64,000 nt of DNA from Clostridiales bacterium (GCA_015069565.1 SVIJ01000002.1:1-64000), one strand, 5' to 3'. Shown: positions 1-7,770, numbered from the stretch's first letter. The notes: generated by a model from the letters alone, not told the origin. Made by a program: numbers and translations.

Positions 1-63
1 TATTCAGGATATCGGAGTTATCGCCCCAAGACGACTTCGGCGATAACTCCGATATCCTGAATA
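1..63. repeat. Perfect 25-bp inverted repeat at the window edge
   Basis: Bases 1-25 are the exact reverse complement of bases 39-63, around a 13-base loop. The right arm plus loop reads as a plausible FakA sequence (DDFGDNSD), while the left arm only mirrors it. A perfect palindrome starting at base 1 inside a coding frame fits a fold-back artefact at a contig end better than a biological signal. Confidence 0.9.
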
Positions 64-1010
64 TGGACCTTGGCGAAATTCAGTTCGCGTACTGTACGGA
101 ATTTTTCGTTATCAACTTAAAAAAGAGCACCACGCTCTCCGACATCGACCGCTTAAAGGAACGCTTGATGCGCCTTGGCGACAGCGTTATCTGTATCGGG
201 GACTTGGAGCTGATCAAAGTGCACGTGCACACCAACCAGCCAGGCAAGGCGCTCACCTACGCGTTGGAGCTTGGTGAACTTGATAGACCGAAAATCGAGA
301 ATATGCTCGAACAAAACCGCGCGCTGAAAGCGAAGCTGGAAGCGGAAAAGAAGGAAATGGGCATGCTTGCCATCTGCGCAGGTACGGGCCTTGCGGATAT
401 GTTCAAGGATTTGGGCGTAGATCGCGTTTTGGAAGGCGGTCAGACGATGAACCCTTCTGCGGCGGATATCGCAAACGCGGCGCAAAAAATCAATGCGGAG
501 CACGTTTTCGTCTTCCCCAACAACAAAAACATCACCTTGGCGGCGGAACAGGCAAAGGCGCTGGTGGAAAACCGCATCTTGCATGTAATTCCCACCAAGA
601 ACGTACCGCAGGGCTTTGCGGCGGCGCTTGAATTTGATCCCGACGCAACGGCGGAAGAAAATATCACCAACATGATCCACGCTTTGGACAACGTTAAGGC
701 TGGTCAAATCACCCACGCGGTGAGAAACGCAACCATCGACGGCAGAGCGATTAAGGAAGGGGATATCATCGGCTTGGACGATAAGAAGATTTTAGCAAAG
801 GCCAAAGAAATTGACGACGCGGTGGTGAAGCTGATTGCGAAGATGAAGGAAGATTCTCACCAAGTGATCACCCTGTACTACGGCGAAGACGTCAAGGAAG
901 AAGACGCGGAAGCGCTCTGCGCGAAGATTGCCGATCTCTATCCCGATTGCGACGTCGATTTCCATAGCGGTGGACAGCCCGTGTACTACTATTTGATCTC
1001 GATGGAGTAA
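3..1010 (+). CDS. fakA: DAK2/FakA-type fatty acid kinase subunit, 3' part only
   Basis: This is the C-terminal part of a DhaL/DAK2-domain protein of the YloV/FakA family, the ATP-binding subunit that phosphorylates FakB-bound fatty acids. The N-terminal DhaL kinase domain is missing because the window begins inside the gene. The first ATG in the track is at 63, but the frame is open to base 3 and family-like residues (DDFGD) precede that ATG. The visible part carries the middle-domain motif KVHVHTNQPG and a C-terminal domain with GDIIGLDD and VTLYYGEDV. The roughly 315 residues match the middle plus C-terminal domains of a protein usually about 550 residues long. Residues before about position 38 lie in the edge palindrome and may not be genuine. 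A recG gene often follows yloV in Bacillota, as here. Confidence 0.85.
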   Translation, partial: FRISELSPQDDFGDNSDILNMDLGEIQFAYCTEFFVINLKKSTTLSDIDRLKERLMRLGDSVICIGDLELIKVHVHTNQPGKALTYALELGELDRPKIENMLEQNRALKAKLEAEKKEMGMLAICAGTGLADMFKDLGVDRVLEGGQTMNPSAADIANAAQKINAEHVFVFPNNKNITLAAEQAKALVENRILHVIPTKNVPQGFAAALEFDPDATAEENITNMIHALDNVKAGQITHAVRNATIDGRAIKEGDIIGLDDKKILAKAKEIDDAVVKLIAKMKEDSHQVITLYYGEDVKEEDAEALCAKIADLYPDCDVDFHSGGQPVYYYLISME

Positions 1011-1045
1011 TGCAAAATTATTCATAAAAATAGATATTTATTCAC

Positions 1046-1090
1046 AAAGGCAGGGTGGCGGTTTACGCGTTCCTGCCTTGCTTTTTCCAA
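1046..1090 (+). terminator. Probable terminator after fakA
   Basis: AAGGCAGG and CCTGCCTT form an 8-bp stem around a 17-base loop, followed by a short imperfect T-run. It sits between fakA and recG. Confidence 0.4.
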
Positions 1091-1171
1091 AAAACAGGGC
1101 AAAAAACACTCAAAAAACAGGCAAATTTTACGCAAAAAACGGCAAAAAAACGGTAAAAAAAGGGGCAAGCT

Positions 1172-3181
1172 ATGCAGCTTTCGGCGCTTAAAAATATAGG
1201 CGAAAAACGGGAAAAAGAGTTTATGGCTCTTGGGGTAAAGAGCGCGGAAGATCTCGCGCGCTACTTTCCGCGCGCCTATTTGGATTTGACGAGCCGTTCG
1301 CTTTTGAAAGACGCTTACCACAACGACGTCGTGCTGATTGCGGCGCAGGTCAACCGCGTGCAGGGGAGTCCCAACCCCAAGGCTCGCTTGAAAATCGTGC
1401 GCGCGTTTTGCGAACAGGACGGGTATCCTTTTACCATTGTTTGGTTCAATCAGCCGTACGTTGCAAATAAGCTTAAAACAGGTGAATACCTGTTTTACGG
1501 GCGCGTGCGCAACGAGTTCGGGCAACGGACGCTTATCAACCCGACCTTCGAGCCGCTCGATAAAAACGAGCACTTAAAGGGCATCATACCCGTCTATTCC
1601 TTGAAGGGCAAGCTGACGCAAAAGGTGGTGCGAAAGGCGGTGCAGGAAGCCTTGCAAAAGGTGAACATCGACAGCTTGATCCCGTACCCCTTGCAAAAAA
1701 AGTACGGCTTGCCGTCGCTGGCGCGGGCGTACTACGAAATCCATTCCCCGTCGAGTAGCTACAACATCGACAAGGCGGCGGAGCGGATTGCGATTGAAGA
1801 ATATTTCCTGCTCATCTCCGCGTTCAAAATGATCAAGGGGGGCAAGGAAGACGCGCGGCTGAAAAAATATTCAGTCACCGCGCGGGAAGTGAAGGCGTTT
1901 TCCGAACGGTTTGGCTTTGAGTTTACCGACGGGCAAAAACGGGCGGTGAATGAAATTTACGAAAACCTGCATAGCCCCACGAAGATGAATCGGCTTATCC
2001 AAGGGGACGTTGGCAGTGGTAAGACGGCGGTGGCGCTGTGCGGTATCTTCATGGCGGTGAAGAGCGGATATACCGCGGCGTACCTTTCCCCGACCGAAGT
2101 GCTCGCCGAGCAAAACTACCGCATTTTGCAAAAGTATTTCCCCGATTATCGCATCGGCTATCTTGCAGGCGCGATGAGCGCCAAGGAAAAGCGGCTGATG
2201 AAGGAAGCGCTGAAAGCTGGCGAAGTGGATATTTTGTGCGGCACGCACGCCATTTTGCAGGGGGACGTGGAAATCCCCAGCCTTGCCTTCGTCGTTTGCG
2301 ACGAACAGCACCGCTTTGGGGTGGCGCAGAGAAACGCGCTCAGCGAAAAAGGGGAAGGCGCCGACGTGCTCGTTATGTCCGCAACCCCGATCCCGAGAAC
2401 CCTTTCCTTGATCGTCTACGGGGATTTGGACATTACCACCATCACCGACAAGCCCAAGGCGCGGCAGGAAATTTCCACGTCGATTATTCCTGAAAGCCGC
2501 TATGAAGATATGCTCGACTACGTAGAGAGAGAAGTGCGCTCGGGCAAGCAAGCGTATTTCGTTTGTTCGAAGATCGAAGACGACGAAGAAGGGGAGCTGA
2601 TGAGCGTAAAAGAGCTCTACGACGAGCTCTCGGGCAGACTGCCCACCGTCCGTTTCGGGCTTTTGCACGGCAAGATGAAGGAAAAGGAAAAGGCGGAAGT
2701 GATGGCGGCGTTCAAAAACCGCGAAACGGATTGTTTGGTTTCGACGACGGTTATCGAAGTCGGCGTGGACGTGCCGAACGCCACCATTATGATTATCTAC
2801 AACGCCGAGCGTTTCGGGCTTTCCCAGCTTCATCAGCTTCGTGGGCGCGTCGGGCGGGGTAGCGAAAAGAGCTATTGTTTCCTGCTCATGGGCGCGGAAA
2901 CGGAGAGCGCGAAGGAACGGCTTTTGACCTTAAAGGGAACGACCGACGGGTTCAAGATTGCGGAAAAGGACTTGGAAATGCGCGGAAGCGGCGATTTCTT
3001 CGGCACGCGGCAATCGGGCAAGATGCTGACGGACATCAAGAACTTGCGGTATTCGACGGAAGTGATTTTCCTTGCCAAGCGGCTGACCGACGAAGCGTTT
3101 GAAGGGCAGTTCGATTTGGACGAAGTGCGCGACGCGGCAATACGCAAGTATGATGCGTTGAAGGACGTTGTGCTCAATTAA
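1172..3181 (+). CDS. recG: ATP-dependent DNA helicase RecG
   Basis: RecG is a superfamily 2 helicase that remodels stalled replication forks and branch-migrates Holliday junctions. The 669 residues match the usual length. The N-terminal wedge/OB region is followed by Walker A GDVGSGKT (about residue 279), the DEQH box with HRFG (about 376), motif III ATPIPRTL (about 403) and the C-terminal helicase motif QLRGRVGRG, so the enzyme looks intact. The ATG at 1172 is preceded by a GGGG-type ribosome site, and the protein begins with the expected helix-hairpin-like segment (LKNIGEKREKEF). A 160-bp gap with a probable terminator separates it from fakA, so it is probably transcribed separately. Confidence 0.96.
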   Translation: MQLSALKNIGEKREKEFMALGVKSAEDLARYFPRAYLDLTSRSLLKDAYHNDVVLIAAQVNRVQGSPNPKARLKIVRAFCEQDGYPFTIVWFNQPYVANKLKTGEYLFYGRVRNEFGQRTLINPTFEPLDKNEHLKGIIPVYSLKGKLTQKVVRKAVQEALQKVNIDSLIPYPLQKKYGLPSLARAYYEIHSPSSSYNIDKAAERIAIEEYFLLISAFKMIKGGKEDARLKKYSVTAREVKAFSERFGFEFTDGQKRAVNEIYENLHSPTKMNRLIQGDVGSGKTAVALCGIFMAVKSGYTAAYLSPTEVLAEQNYRILQKYFPDYRIGYLAGAMSAKEKRLMKEALKAGEVDILCGTHAILQGDVEIPSLAFVVCDEQHRFGVAQRNALSEKGEGADVLVMSATPIPRTLSLIVYGDLDITTITDKPKARQEISTSIIPESRYEDMLDYVEREVRSGKQAYFVCSKIEDDEEGELMSVKELYDELSGRLPTVRFGLLHGKMKEKEKAEVMAAFKNRETDCLVSTTVIEVGVDVPNATIMIIYNAERFGLSQLHQLRGRVGRGSEKSYCFLLMGAETESAKERLLTLKGTTDGFKIAEKDLEMRGSGDFFGTRQSGKMLTDIKNLRYSTEVIFLAKRLTDEAFEGQFDLDEVRDAAIRKYDALKDVVLN

Positions 3182-3219
3182 AAAAATATGATTTTTTTGT
3201 AAAAAATTTTTCTTGGCTA

Positions 3220-3248
3220 TTGACGAAAGGAAAAAAGTATTGTATAAT
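3220..3248 (+). promoter_or_regulatory. SigA promoter for the hisIE-like gene
   Basis: TTGACG, 17 bp, TATAAT. The predicted start is near 3255, giving a leader of about 48 nt that ends in the ribosome site AGGGGG. Confidence 0.8.
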
Positions 3249-3302
3249 AATATCGACAGGGGCTTGATAAGTAGCCTTAATACGAAACAGGGGGACTAAC
3301 CT

Positions 3303-3938
3303 ATGGCAGTAAAAAAAGTAGAAATGAACGTAAACGTAAATGAATTCGTATTTGACGAAAACGGGTTGATCCCCGTAATCGCGCAGGAATATGAAAGCGG
3401 CGAAGTGCTGCTTCTTGGCTCGATGAATAAGGAAGCGGCGGAAAAGACCTTTGAAACGGGCTTTGCCCATTACGTAAAGGACGGCAAAGTGGTGAAGTTC
3501 GGCGGCAGCGTGAACTCGCAAAAGGTGATGGCGGCGTTTTTGACGGCAGGGAGCAATTCGCTGCTTTTGAAGGTGGCGCAAAAAGGGGTTGCTTGCCCTG
3601 AAAGCAAGTCCTTCTCGACCTATGAAAAGCAAATCGTCGGCGCGTATAACCATATCGGCGCGGAAATGCTCGGCAGATTGCAACGTATGATTGAAAGCTG
3701 CATCAAAGACCCCGAAGAAGGCTCGTACACGAACTATTTGCTCATTCGCGGTGTGGACAAGATTGCGAAGAAAGTGGGCGAAGAAGCGGTGGAGCTTGTG
3801 ATTGCGGCGAAGAACCCCGACAAGGAAGAAACGATCGACGAAGCGGGCGATTTCCTGTATCACATGATGGTATTGCTTGCGGCGAAGGGCGTAAAGCTTT
3901 CCGATATCGGCGCGGAGCTTTGCAAGCGCAACCGTTAA
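3303..3938 (+). CDS. hisE: HisIE-like protein with degenerate HisI and intact HisE domain
   Basis: The protein (211 aa) aligns in order with HisI (phosphoribosyl-AMP cyclohydrolase, residues about 15-105) and HisE (phosphoribosyl-ATP pyrophosphatase, about 107-211). HisE looks functional: GSYTNYLL, the EEAVE metal-binding helix and EAGDFLYH are present. The HisI half keeps the fold signature (GLIPVIAQ, LLGSMN, LLLKVAQKG) but lacks the family's catalytic ligands: the Asp-rich DxDxD segment reads TAGSN, and of the zinc cysteines only one remains (ACPESKSFS). No other his gene is in the window. It may act only as a pyrophosphatase, perhaps on another nucleotide, or use a HisI encoded elsewhere. 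It has its own promoter and terminator. HisE identity is firm; loss of HisI activity is inferred from missing residues. Confidence 0.8.
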   Translation: MAVKKVEMNVNVNEFVFDENGLIPVIAQEYESGEVLLLGSMNKEAAEKTFETGFAHYVKDGKVVKFGGSVNSQKVMAAFLTAGSNSLLLKVAQKGVACPESKSFSTYEKQIVGAYNHIGAEMLGRLQRMIESCIKDPEEGSYTNYLLIRGVDKIAKKVGEEAVELVIAAKNPDKEETIDEAGDFLYHMMVLLAAKGVKLSDIGAELCKRNR

Positions 3939-3957
3939 TCACGGCGAAAAGAAAAAG

Positions 3958-3990
3958 AAAAGCAACCCGAAACGGTTGCTTTTTGTTTTC
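3958..3990 (+). terminator. Rho-independent terminator after hisE-like gene
   Basis: Stem AAAAGCAACC / GGTTGCTTTT with a 6-base loop, continuing into a T-rich tract. Confidence 0.85.
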
Positions 3991-4073
3991 TTCGGGCAGG
4001 CTTGGCGGTGTACACCTCATCCACCGCAAGCGGTCCAGTTTGGCTCCATAGTTTGGATGGTTATAGGTGGATT

Positions 4074-4682
4074 GTGATATATCAATTTATTAAAAAATTA
4101 CGATATTTCATAGCGGTGTTGCTGATGGTGGCGCTGTCGTTCTCGTTTTGCAGTTGCGGAGTGCGCGTCTATACAAAGGTGGAAGATTACGGTGTGTTTT
4201 TTCAAACTAAAAACTTGTATGAAGACGACCAGTTGTTAATCTTTCCTGAAACCTTGGAAAATGCAAGTGTTGTAAACGGTTATAAATATTTAGATGGGTA
4301 TTATGGCTTTTTTGCAGGTGCACAAATCTATTTGGACGTGACCTACGACGAAGAAACATTTGCGAAAGAAACGGAGTATTGGTCGAATTATAAATACGAC
4401 GATACCGTAGTGGATGACGTTCCGCCAAAGTTTGACGATGCTTATTTATTTAACTACCCAACTTTTGTATTTGAATATCAATCGGTGGAATATCAATATA
4501 TCAGCGTTATAGAGCAGGAATGTAGGATGATATATGTGTATATAGAGATTGGTTCTGATGAAGTTATCCCTGATGAGTTTTTGCCGAAGAATTATTATAA
4601 AAATACATACGGTGCAGATGATGAAGATGACGGGTATTTGTTTTCTATAAAAAGTGTGCACGACGAAAGTTGGTATGAGTAA
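4074..4682 (+). CDS. Putative lipoprotein, copy 1 of a duplicated pair
   Basis: I do not recognise the family. The track starts at 4002, but the region before 4074 reads like non-coding sequence. An in-frame GTG at 4074 follows AGGTGG and gives a clean lipoprotein leader (positive residues, hydrophobic run, cysteine near SFCSCG). The mature part is acidic and rich in Tyr/Asp. From about residue 88 to the stop it is almost identical to the lipoprotein at 5758-6363, while the N-terminal parts differ. The gene is AT-rich compared with its neighbours and lies in an islet with an RHS-like remnant and a membrane protein. An accessory surface or immunity-type lipoprotein is possible, but this is inference. 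Confidence 0.6.
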   Translation: MIYQFIKKLRYFIAVLLMVALSFSFCSCGVRVYTKVEDYGVFFQTKNLYEDDQLLIFPETLENASVVNGYKYLDGYYGFFAGAQIYLDVTYDEETFAKETEYWSNYKYDDTVVDDVPPKFDDAYLFNYPTFVFEYQSVEYQYISVIEQECRMIYVYIEIGSDEVIPDEFLPKNYYKNTYGADDEDDGYLFSIKSVHDESWYE

Positions 4683-4714
4683 AAAGGCGGGGCGTGGGGA
4701 CACGCCCTGTTTTT
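4336..4714. repeat. Direct repeat copy 1 (3' half of lipoprotein gene plus terminator)
   Basis: About 380 bp that recur at 6017-6395 with only two mismatches that I can count, both near the 5' edge. The repeat covers the 3' part of the lipoprotein gene, its stop codon and the terminator, and ends in the T-run. Confidence 0.95.
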
Positions 4715-4716
4715 TG
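4687..4716 (+). terminator. Terminator of lipoprotein copy 1
   Basis: GGGCGTG / CACGCCC stem with a GGGA loop, followed by TG and a T-run. An identical hairpin follows copy 2. Confidence 0.8.
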
Positions 4717-4719
4717 TTC

Positions 4720-4748
4720 TTGACAACCGTTCATGGTTGTGATACAAT
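4720..4748 (+). promoter_or_regulatory. SigA promoter inside the accessory islet
   Basis: TTGACA, 17 bp, TACAAT, immediately after the terminator of lipoprotein copy 1. It overlaps the start of the RHS-like reading frame, so it more likely serves the membrane-protein gene at 4956. Confidence 0.65.
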
Positions 4749-4954
4749 ACGTATACGACGCGTGGGGGAATCATAAGATTATTGATATTAACGCAAAATT
4801 AAAAAATGCAGGTTTTGGGAATTTGAAGATAGGAAGAGATGGTATAGAAAATATTATCGATACTATTTCTAATACTCCAGCCATAAGAATGGTAGAAAAG
4901 ATAACCAAAAGCGGTGCAGGTATCTTGGTTTCGCTCATTAGGGATATTATGTAA
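4733..4954 (+). pseudogene. RHS-repeat-like remnant
   Basis: The short frame opens with YVYDAWGNHK, which closely resembles the YDAWGN motif of RHS/YD-repeat proteins just before their variable C-terminal region. The remaining 55 residues (ending LVSLIRDIM) look unlike a YD repeat. A full RHS protein is over 1000 residues, so this is either a detached tail left by recombination or a chance frame overlapping the promoter at 4720-4748. The promoter overlap argues that the ATG at 4733 is not a real start. No function is claimed. Confidence 0.4.
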
Positions 4955-4955
4955 G

Positions 4956-5621
4956 ATGGAAAAGAAAAGAAAACTTTTTATTATATTTATGTTGCTTGCG
5001 TTATGCAATGGTATATCGCTAATTATTCAAGCGGTATTGATATATAAACAACAAATACATTTGTCGATACCGATTTTTACATTCATTTTATTTTGTGTTT
5101 CTTTCTTAATGGCTTTTTGGACATTTTCAAGGTATACGAATTGCTATTTTCGTACGCCGTTGAGTTGTCGTTTTCGAGAAGTTTTTTCTAAAAAAGAAGA
5201 GTTGTCGGATGGGAATTATCAGATTATCCTTGTGCATAAAGGTAAAGGTATTTGGATGCTGGGGGATGAAATTGCCTTTGATTTAAGGGGTTATTTGTTT
5301 CCTAAAATGTATTTGTGCAGTTATTTTGTCCGTAATTTTCATTATCCTGTTATGAATAAAAAGAAGTTGCCGCTAAAATGTTTGTTTGAACCGTTGAAGA
5401 TTGAGAAAATCCGTAGCTTTAACATTGTTTTTGTTGACGGCAAAAAGAAGAAAACGGCGGCTATTATAAAAAAAGGGAAAACGGTCGTTCCGTTTTTTCG
5501 TGGGTTGACGATTCAAAGTAGGTTTTATGCTGAAACGCTGCTTTATACGGAAACTGTTTTTGGAAAGCATGTTTTTAGAAAATATATCTATATGGACGAA
5601 GATATATATAACCGTCGTTAA
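4956..5621 (+). CDS. Two-TM membrane protein of unknown function
   Basis: The track starts at 4914, but ATG 4956 begins a normal protein (MEKKRKLF) right after the stop of the RHS-like frame. Residues about 6-27 and 33-55 are two hydrophobic segments; the remaining 165 residues form a basic, probably cytoplasmic domain rich in Lys and Phe. I recognise no family. It lies in the AT-rich islet between the two lipoprotein copies and is probably expressed from the promoter at 4720. Its place next to an RHS fragment is compatible with an immunity-type gene, but nothing in the sequence proves it. Confidence 0.6.
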   Translation: MEKKRKLFIIFMLLALCNGISLIIQAVLIYKQQIHLSIPIFTFILFCVSFLMAFWTFSRYTNCYFRTPLSCRFREVFSKKEELSDGNYQIILVHKGKGIWMLGDEIAFDLRGYLFPKMYLCSYFVRNFHYPVMNKKKLPLKCLFEPLKIEKIRSFNIVFVDGKKKKTAAIIKKGKTVVPFFRGLTIQSRFYAETLLYTETVFGKHVFRKYIYMDEDIYNRR

Positions 5622-5757
5622 GATGTGGCAGGGCGTGGGGCTTGCTCTCGCCGAAGGTGGGGGAATAGTTGTCCTGACGGACAAGCGAGATTACGCCTGC
5701 GGCGTAGCGATATTTGCCCAAATGGGGAACGGTAGCTTTAATGATTATAGGTGCGTT

Positions 5758-6363
5758 ATGAAAAAACAAAGGTGTCAAAATATTTTTCGTTTTTTATTTG
5801 TGTGGATACTGGCGTTTATGGTGTATAGTTTCAGTGGGTGTTCTTTGGCTCGTGTGAGCAGAGATATTGAAAAATATGGACAATTTCGCAAAAATGATAT
5901 GTTGCATGAAAGCGAGATTTTGATTTTTCCCGAAGATTTAAGCGAAGCAAAACAGGTAAATGAGTATGTTTATCTATTCGATACTATTGCGTGGGGCGGA
6001 ACGCAAATTTATTTAGACGTGACCTACGACGAAGAAACGTTTGCGAAAGAAAGGGAGTATTGGTCGAATTATAAATACGACGATACCGTAGTGGATGACG
6101 TTCCGCCAAAGTTTGACGATGCTTATTTATTTAACTACCCAACTTTTGTATTTGAATATCAATCGGTGGAATATCAATATATCAGCGTTATAGAGCAGGA
6201 ATGTAGGATGATATATGTGTATATAGAGATTGGTTCTGATGAAGTTATCCCTGATGAGTTTTTGCCGAAGAATTATTATAAAAATACATACGGTGCAGAT
6301 GATGAAGATGACGGGTATTTGTTTTCTATAAAAAGTGTGCACGACGAAAGTTGGTATGAGTAA
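5758..6363 (+). CDS. Putative lipoprotein, copy 2 of a duplicated pair
   Basis: The track extends to 5527, but ATG 5758 gives a typical lipoprotein signal (MKKQRC, hydrophobic run, lipobox FSGC with Cys about residue 28). Mature residues up to about 85 diverge from copy 1 although they still align with it (RDIEKYGQF against TKVEDYGVF). The rest is essentially identical at nucleotide level. So two old paralogues have recently been homogenised over their 3' halves. The family is not recognised. The gap before it (5622-5757) contains a degenerate GTAG-type REP and a segment that recurs near 31490-31545. Confidence 0.65.
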   Translation: MKKQRCQNIFRFLFVWILAFMVYSFSGCSLARVSRDIEKYGQFRKNDMLHESEILIFPEDLSEAKQVNEYVYLFDTIAWGGTQIYLDVTYDEETFAKEREYWSNYKYDDTVVDDVPPKFDDAYLFNYPTFVFEYQSVEYQYISVIEQECRMIYVYIEIGSDEVIPDEFLPKNYYKNTYGADDEDDGYLFSIKSVHDESWYE

Positions 6364-6395
6364 AAAGGCGGGGCGTGGGGACACGCCCTGTTTTT
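6017..6395. repeat. Direct repeat copy 2 (3' half of lipoprotein gene plus terminator)
   Basis: Partner of 4336-4714, offset by 1681 bp in the same orientation. Confidence 0.95.
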
Positions 6396-6397
6396 CT
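6367..6397 (+). terminator. Terminator of lipoprotein copy 2
   Basis: Same GGGCGTG / CACGCCC hairpin with a T-run as at 4687. Confidence 0.8.
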
Positions 6398-6432
6398 TTT
6401 GTTTTTCCTTTTTCGACAAAAAAGGTCGGTTT

Positions 6433-6461
6433 TTGACCTTGCGTCTTGGCTATACTATTCT
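6433..6461 (+). promoter_or_regulatory. Probable promoter of minD
   Basis: TTGACC, 17 bp, TATTCT, followed by the strong ribosome site AAAGGAGAA before ATG 6478. Confidence 0.5.
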
Positions 6462-6477
6462 CCGAAAGGAGAATGCT

Positions 6478-7242
6478 ATGGCTAGAAAAATCATCATCAC
6501 AAGCGGCAAAGGGGGGGTGGGTAAAACCACCATGACCGCCCTGTTGGGCGTTTGCCTTGCCAAAAAAGGGGAACGGGTTGCGCTCGTGGACGCGGACTTC
6601 GGGCTGAACAATTTAGACATCTGCGTGGGCGTGGAAGGGGAAACCGCCTACGGGCTTTGCGACGTTGCGGCAGGAAAATGCCGCGTTAAGCAGGCGCTTG
6701 CCCGTCACCCAAAATATCCAAACCTGTTTGTTTTGAGCGGCGGAAAAGGGGACGGCTCGATGGAGCGTGAACGCTTTCGTGCCGTTATCTCTGAGCTTGA
6801 TAAGGAGTTCGATTATATTCTCATCGACTGCCCTGCGGGCATTGACGGCGGCTTTGCGCTTGCCGCCTGCGTTGCCGACGAAGGGGTGGTGGTTGTCACC
6901 CCCCATCTCTCGTCCGTGCGCGACGCGGACAAAGCCATTCAGCGCTTGAAGGGGCAGGGGATAGAAACCCTTTCCCTGCTTATCAACCTTTGCCACGGGG
7001 ATTTGATTGTCACGGGCGAAGAGTTTTCCCCGATGGAGCTTGCGCGGCTTTTGAAGCTTCCTGTGCTCGGCGTCGTGCCCCATCAATACACCCTGCCTTG
7101 CGAAGAACACCCTACGCCGCATATTTCCGTGCGCTACGCCGCCGACATTTTGCGCGGCGGAAAACGGAAGGTGTTCGACCCCACAAAACGGTACTTGGGA
7201 TTTTTTGGAAGTCTGCGTAGAAAAATGAAAAGGAGTTTATAA
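6478..7242 (+). CDS. minD: Septum site-determining ATPase MinD
   Basis: MinD is a membrane-associated ParA/MinD-family ATPase that places the division site with MinC and MinE. The 254-residue protein has the deviant Walker A SGKGGVGKTT at residues about 8-17, LVDADFGLNNLD (switch region), DYILIDCPAG (Walker B) and a basic amphipathic C-terminus (FFGSLRRKMKR) like the family's membrane-targeting helix. The track start at 6433 lies in the promoter; ATG 6478 has a strong Shine-Dalgarno. The MinE-like gene follows two bases after the stop. No minC is in the window. Confidence 0.9.
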   Translation: MARKIIITSGKGGVGKTTMTALLGVCLAKKGERVALVDADFGLNNLDICVGVEGETAYGLCDVAAGKCRVKQALARHPKYPNLFVLSGGKGDGSMERERFRAVISELDKEFDYILIDCPAGIDGGFALAACVADEGVVVVTPHLSSVRDADKAIQRLKGQGIETLSLLINLCHGDLIVTGEEFSPMELARLLKLPVLGVVPHQYTLPCEEHPTPHISVRYAADILRGGKRKVFDPTKRYLGFFGSLRRKMKRSL

Positions 7243-7243
7243 C

Positions 7244-7468
7244 GTGAACAGGAAATTTGAACGCGCCTACGGGGTTTTGCAAGCGGACAAAACCGCCGTC
7301 AGCGAAGAATGTAAAACGCTGATTTTGCGAGAGCTGGAAGGGAAGCTGCGGGAATACTTCGAGCTTTCTTCCCCCCTTGCCTTGGACGTGGTGCAAACGC
7401 GCGGGGAGTACGAGATTAGCCTTTCCTTTACCGCCGAGCGCGTGAAGTGCTTTCAAGTGCTGAAATAG
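7244..7468 (+). CDS. Small MinE-like protein
   Basis: The 74-aa protein starts with GTG 7244, after AAAAGGAG with 9-base spacing, directly behind minD. Its second half (CKTLILRELEGKLREYF, then a beta-like run ALDVVQ and YEISLSF) resembles the topological-specificity domain of MinE, which stimulates the MinD ATPase and removes it from the membrane. The N-terminal MinD-displacing helix is only weakly similar. Position and the C-terminal pattern support a divergent MinE; sequence alone does not prove it. Confidence 0.5.
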   Translation: MNRKFERAYGVLQADKTAVSEECKTLILRELEGKLREYFELSSPLALDVVQTRGEYEISLSFTAERVKCFQVLK

Positions 7469-7472
7469 AGAA

Positions 7473-7688
7473 AGTGAATTGAAAACCGTCGGTTTTCGTG
7501 AATTGAAACTGCGGTTTCGTGAATTCTCGCTGACGCTCCGTGAATTGTTTGCCTATGGCAAACGTTGCGGAAAAATTTATAATAATTCGATAACGCAAGG
7601 CAACGCCTTGCAATTCACGACGGCAAAGCCGTCAATTCACGCGTTTGTAAAACGCAATTCACGATTGCATATGGCAAGCAATTCACTT
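7473..7688. repeat. Family 1 hairpin-array repeat, copy A (full)
   Basis: A composite element: hairpins GAAAACC-GTC-GGTTTTC, GAAAC-TGCG-GTTTC and GTTTGCC-TAT-GGCAAAC separated by GTGAATT, a central part with GCAAGGC-AAC-GCCTTGC, then GACGGC-AAA-GCCGTC, GCGTTT-GTA-AAACGC and an imperfect GATTGC hairpin separated by AATTCAC. With the repeat at 7703 it fills most of the 380-bp gap between the minE-like gene and ktrA. Confidence 0.92.
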
Positions 7689-7702
7689 TACGCTTGCCGT
7701 CC

Positions 7703-7770
7703 GAGATCCTTCGGCTACGCTCAGGATGACAAACAGGGGAGCTGTGCTCAGGATGACAATAGGGGCGCAG
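7703..7770. repeat. AGATCCTTCGGCTACGCTCAGGATGAC-type dispersed repeat
   Basis: Contains AGATCCTTCGGCTACGCTCA and a second CTCAGGATGACA. A related word, in inverse sense, is at 43097 (TGTCATTCTGAGCGGAG). Confidence 0.6.

Noticed and set aside
7473-7688. Possible CRISPR array in the GTGAATT-punctuated region
   Set aside because: The units between the short repeats are themselves palindromes of 14-17 bp that recur in other copies, and the joint flips to AATTCAC in the second half. No cas gene is present.
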